Shown piece after piece: positions 63,476-64,000 of a stretch of 64,000 bases of DNA. The stretch lies in contig CAVQWS010000024.1 of NCBI GenBank assembly GCA_963717725.1, forward strand, positions 1 through 64,000. The letters are read 5' to 3'. A program made the translations under genes and the position numbers. The notes under the pieces are model-generated. The model was not told the origin of the DNA. It saw nothing but the letters and a program-made list of their open reading frames with translations, and searched no databases. Every line of letters begins with the position of its first letter. Position 1 is the stretch's first letter. This stretch comes from AC-32 sp963717725. GTDB taxonomy: Bacteria > Actinomycetota > Thermoleophilia > Gaiellales > Gaiellaceae.

Positions 63476-64000
63476 ATGCAGGATCGGGTCGAGCGGTTTC
63501 TCGAGAGCCCGGCGCTCTCCGAACGGACGCGCCGCGCGTACCGCTACGACGTCCAGGAGTTCTGCGCGTGGCTCGAGCGCCGGGGGACTCGGCTCGACGA
63601 CGTCGACGTGCGCGCCCTGTCGGAGTACGCGGCCGAGCTCGGGCGCGCGCGGCCGCGCAAGCTTGCGCCGGCGACGATCGGCCGCAAGCTGGCGGCGGTC
63701 CGGGCCTTCCTGCGGCACTCGCTTGGTCCGGAGCATGTCCCGGACGCGTCGTTCGCACCGCGCCGCCCTTTAAGGCTGCCCGATGCGCCGCGCCCGCACG
63801 AGATCGACGCTGAGCTCGAGGCGTTCAAGGGTGACGAGCCGCTCGCGCTGAGGAACCGCGCGCTGGTCGAGCTGGTCTATTCAGCAGGACTGCGGTCGCA
63901 GGAGGCGATCGATCTCGACCTGGCCGACGTCGACTTCGAGCAGGAACTCGTGCACGTGCGCGGCAAGGGAGGCAAGGAACGGGTCGTTCCGCTAGGCGAG
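63476..64000 (+). CDS. tyrosine recombinase XerC/XerD-like (partial, runs off the window)
   Basis: 175 residues visible. SAM-like N-terminal core-binding domain (RVERFLESPALSERTRRAYR, LAPATIGRKLAAVRAFLRH), then the start of the catalytic domain with the first catalytic Arg in LVYSAGLRSQEAIDLDLADV and VRGKGGKERVVPLGE. The remaining catalytic residues lie beyond the end. Position in the core region and sequence suggest the chromosome-dimer resolvase rather than a mobile-element integrase. Confidence 0.88.
   Translation, partial: MQDRVERFLESPALSERTRRAYRYDVQEFCAWLERRGTRLDDVDVRALSEYAAELGRARPRKLAPATIGRKLAAVRAFLRHSLGPEHVPDASFAPRRPLRLPDAPRPHEIDAELEAFKGDEPLALRNRALVELVYSAGLRSQEAIDLDLADVDFEQELVHVRGKGGKERVVPLGE

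Noticed and set aside
63476..64000. integrase of the island
   Set aside because: It lies 16 kb outside the proposed island in a core region and reads as a XerC/D recombinase.

Overview
The window is very GC-rich, densely coded DNA. A 4.5S SRP RNA sits upstream of dnaX-ybaB-recR. There is also a class E-like succinate dehydrogenase, an ATP-type PEPCK, an orphan Flp pilin and many secreted beta-propeller and repeat proteins. Together these suggest an actinobacterium of the Thermoleophilia (Gaiellales/Solirubrobacterales) type. That placement is an inference from gene content and base composition, not from a marker phylogeny.

Layout. 1-11.2 kb: tail of an HD-GYP-like protein, a secreted protein, flavin reductase, HAD phosphatase, a huge secreted Ig/MBG-repeat protein (minus strand), FabF and an ATP-dependent DNA ligase. 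11.2-18.2 kb: a LigD-type polymerase/primase convergent to the ligase, three tRNA-Ser genes, a secreted beta-helix plus M14 carboxypeptidase fusion, an orphan Flp pilin and a strongly folded untranslated region. 18.2-27.8 kb: phosphoesterase, two membrane proteins (one with a cupredoxin domain), aquaporin, a 26-residue peptide gene, a coiled-coil protein, lytic transglycosylase, BNR-repeat protein, LLM oxidoreductase and an acyltransferase-3/SGNH protein.

27.85-47.5 kb looks like an accessory island. A 43-nt copy of the 3' end of tRNA-Val(CAC) lies at its left edge. The intact tRNA-Val(CAC) lies at its right edge, in the same orientation and with its 3' end facing inward. Inside are gene debris next to the left junction, a glyoxylate-bypass operon (small ORF, aceB, aceA, GntR regulator), two ~950-residue LuxR-type ATPase regulators that are paralogues, two secreted RTX-like repeat proteins built from the same module, a cupredoxin, a cupin and a YxFxxD lipoprotein. 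A conserved non-coding element precedes both RTX-like genes (about 70 nt) and, in a shorter 30-nt form, the cupredoxin gene. No recognisable integrase was found, so the island would be old or trimmed.

47.5-64 kb is core: SRP RNA, dnaX, ybaB, cNMP-binding protein, recR, aspartokinase, asd, a stand-alone MshEN protein, then on the minus strand sdhA - lipoprotein - sdhB - CCG-domain subunit - metallophosphoesterase - Asp23-like - GNAT. These are followed by a DUF2156/MprF-like membrane protein, a small membrane protein, PEPCK and the start of a XerC/D recombinase. PEPCK with the glyoxylate bypass and succinate dehydrogenase indicates growth on C2/fatty-acid substrates with gluconeogenesis.

At least six genes need a single-base indel to be read through (HAD phosphatase, the Ig/MBG protein twice, FabF, the second LuxR regulator, the island cupredoxin). 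Because one of these is the housekeeping gene fabF, consensus errors in the assembly are the simplest explanation. Each is given as one gene with its break point.
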